Positions 30,741 through 30,966 of a stretch of DNA of 30,966 nucleotides are shown here, one piece after another; the first letter of the stretch is position 1, and each line of letters opens with the position of its first letter. Location of the stretch: NCBI GenBank assembly GCA_034432855.1, contig DAOUBA010000108.1, positions 1 through 30,966 of the forward strand, read 5' to 3'. A program made the position numbers and the translations under genes. Source of the stretch: DAOUBA01 sp034432855 (GTDB lineage: Bacteria > Chloroflexota > Anaerolineae > B4-G1). The notes under the pieces are model-generated. The model did not search any database and had not been told where the DNA came from. It worked only from the letters and a program-made list of their open reading frames with translations.

Positions 30741-30899
30741 GGTGAACTTTATCTCTGCCCAGAAACCTCACGAGATCATCCGTCGTAATATCCGCGTCCC
30801 GCATAATGCTCCTCAACACCTTGGGATGCAAGACTTTACCTGCAATAGCGCAAAAGTAACCCTGTGACGGGACGGGGTTATCATGGGCATGATCCTTGA
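30733..30899 (-). pseudogene. Frameshifted HicA-like toxin remnant
   Basis: On the minus strand the last 36 codons read AGKVLHPKVLRSIMRDADITT... and end DDLVRFLGRDKVHHG, fitting the C-terminal half of HicA-type mRNA interferases (xGKxLxPxxLRSIxRxA). The preceding strand (RHRVTFALL) is in another frame, so one base seems lost near 30847-30855. No start or N-terminal double-stranded-RNA-binding start segment is left upstream. Ends inside the nucleotidyltransferase start. The family call rests on short similarity. Confidence 0.4.
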
Positions 30900-30911
30900 G
30901 CGGAGGCGTCC

Positions 30912-30966
30912 ATGAGAACCCCGAAAGAGCTGCATCCGGGTGAGCGGATCATCTACAAGCCCGAAC
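30912..30966 (+). CDS. Start of a gene cut by the window edge
   Basis: ATG with GGAGG five bases upstream opens a frame MRTPKELHPGERIIYKPE that runs off the window. The ELxPGExIIYxP opening resembles small membrane proteins with bacterial PH domains, but 18 residues are too few for a firm call. It is transcribed away from the HicA-like remnant. Confidence 0.5.
   Translation, partial: MRTPKELHPGERIIYKPE

Overview
The window looks like chromosomal DNA of a member of the Chloroflexota, probably near the Anaerolineae/Caldilineae. The reasons are high GC, exported proteins with Pro/Thr linkers and an IFLPLVLRNF-type C-terminus, several dispersed palindromic repeats, a divergent GroEL paralogue, and a mixture of housekeeping genes with large exported proteins of unknown role. 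This taxonomic call is inference. No rRNA, tRNA, CRISPR array, transposase or phage module was seen.

Left part (1-8114, all + strand). A structured GC-rich leader precedes a secreted DNRLRE-type protein with an LPETG sorting signal (140-1015), which overlaps a polyprenyl diphosphate synthase (1012-2061). After a 250 bp spacer with nested inverted repeats comes a sugar-type MFS transporter (2312-3619). A sigma70-like promoter then leads into a two-gene unit: a divergent cpn60/GroEL-like ATPase (3723-5390) and a cytoplasmic BNR/sortilin-type beta-propeller (5411-6346). The Tat export genes follow: tatA (6401), a tatB-like gene (6889) and tatC (7383).

Middle part (8142-22364, mostly +). It holds a P-type Ca2+ ATPase, an MscL channel with a C-terminal zinc ribbon, and a convergent minus-strand exported beta-helix/DUF11 protein. 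The beta-helix gene is divergent from malQ. The shared malQ upstream region has a perfect LacI-type palindrome and a TATAAT only 8 bp before the ATG, so malQ is probably leaderless. A strong promoter at 15503-15531 precedes a close-packed set: site-2 protease, HEAT-repeat protein, membrane-anchored gluzincin peptidase and DEDD exonuclease. A second packed set follows: PflX-like radical SAM enzyme, acylphosphatase and a FecR-like membrane-anchored protein.

Right part (22365-30966). A striking run of G tracts separates the convergent blocks. On the minus strand lie a GT39-type membrane glycosyltransferase, whose first codons are made of a palindromic repeat, and a CBM-like protein without a signal peptide. 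radC and a zinc-ribbon membrane protein are divergently transcribed from clear back-to-back promoters. The minus strand then carries a nucleotidyltransferase/HEPN pair overlapping enolase, followed by pyruvate kinase, so the last two glycolytic steps lie downstream of a toxin-antitoxin-like pair. A frameshifted HicA-like remnant lies just upstream of that pair, and a new + strand gene starts at the window edge.

The best candidates for undescribed biology are the chaperonin-like/beta-propeller pair, the MNT-HEPN-enolase overlap, the MscL zinc-ribbon tail, and the palindrome forming the start of the glycosyltransferase gene.
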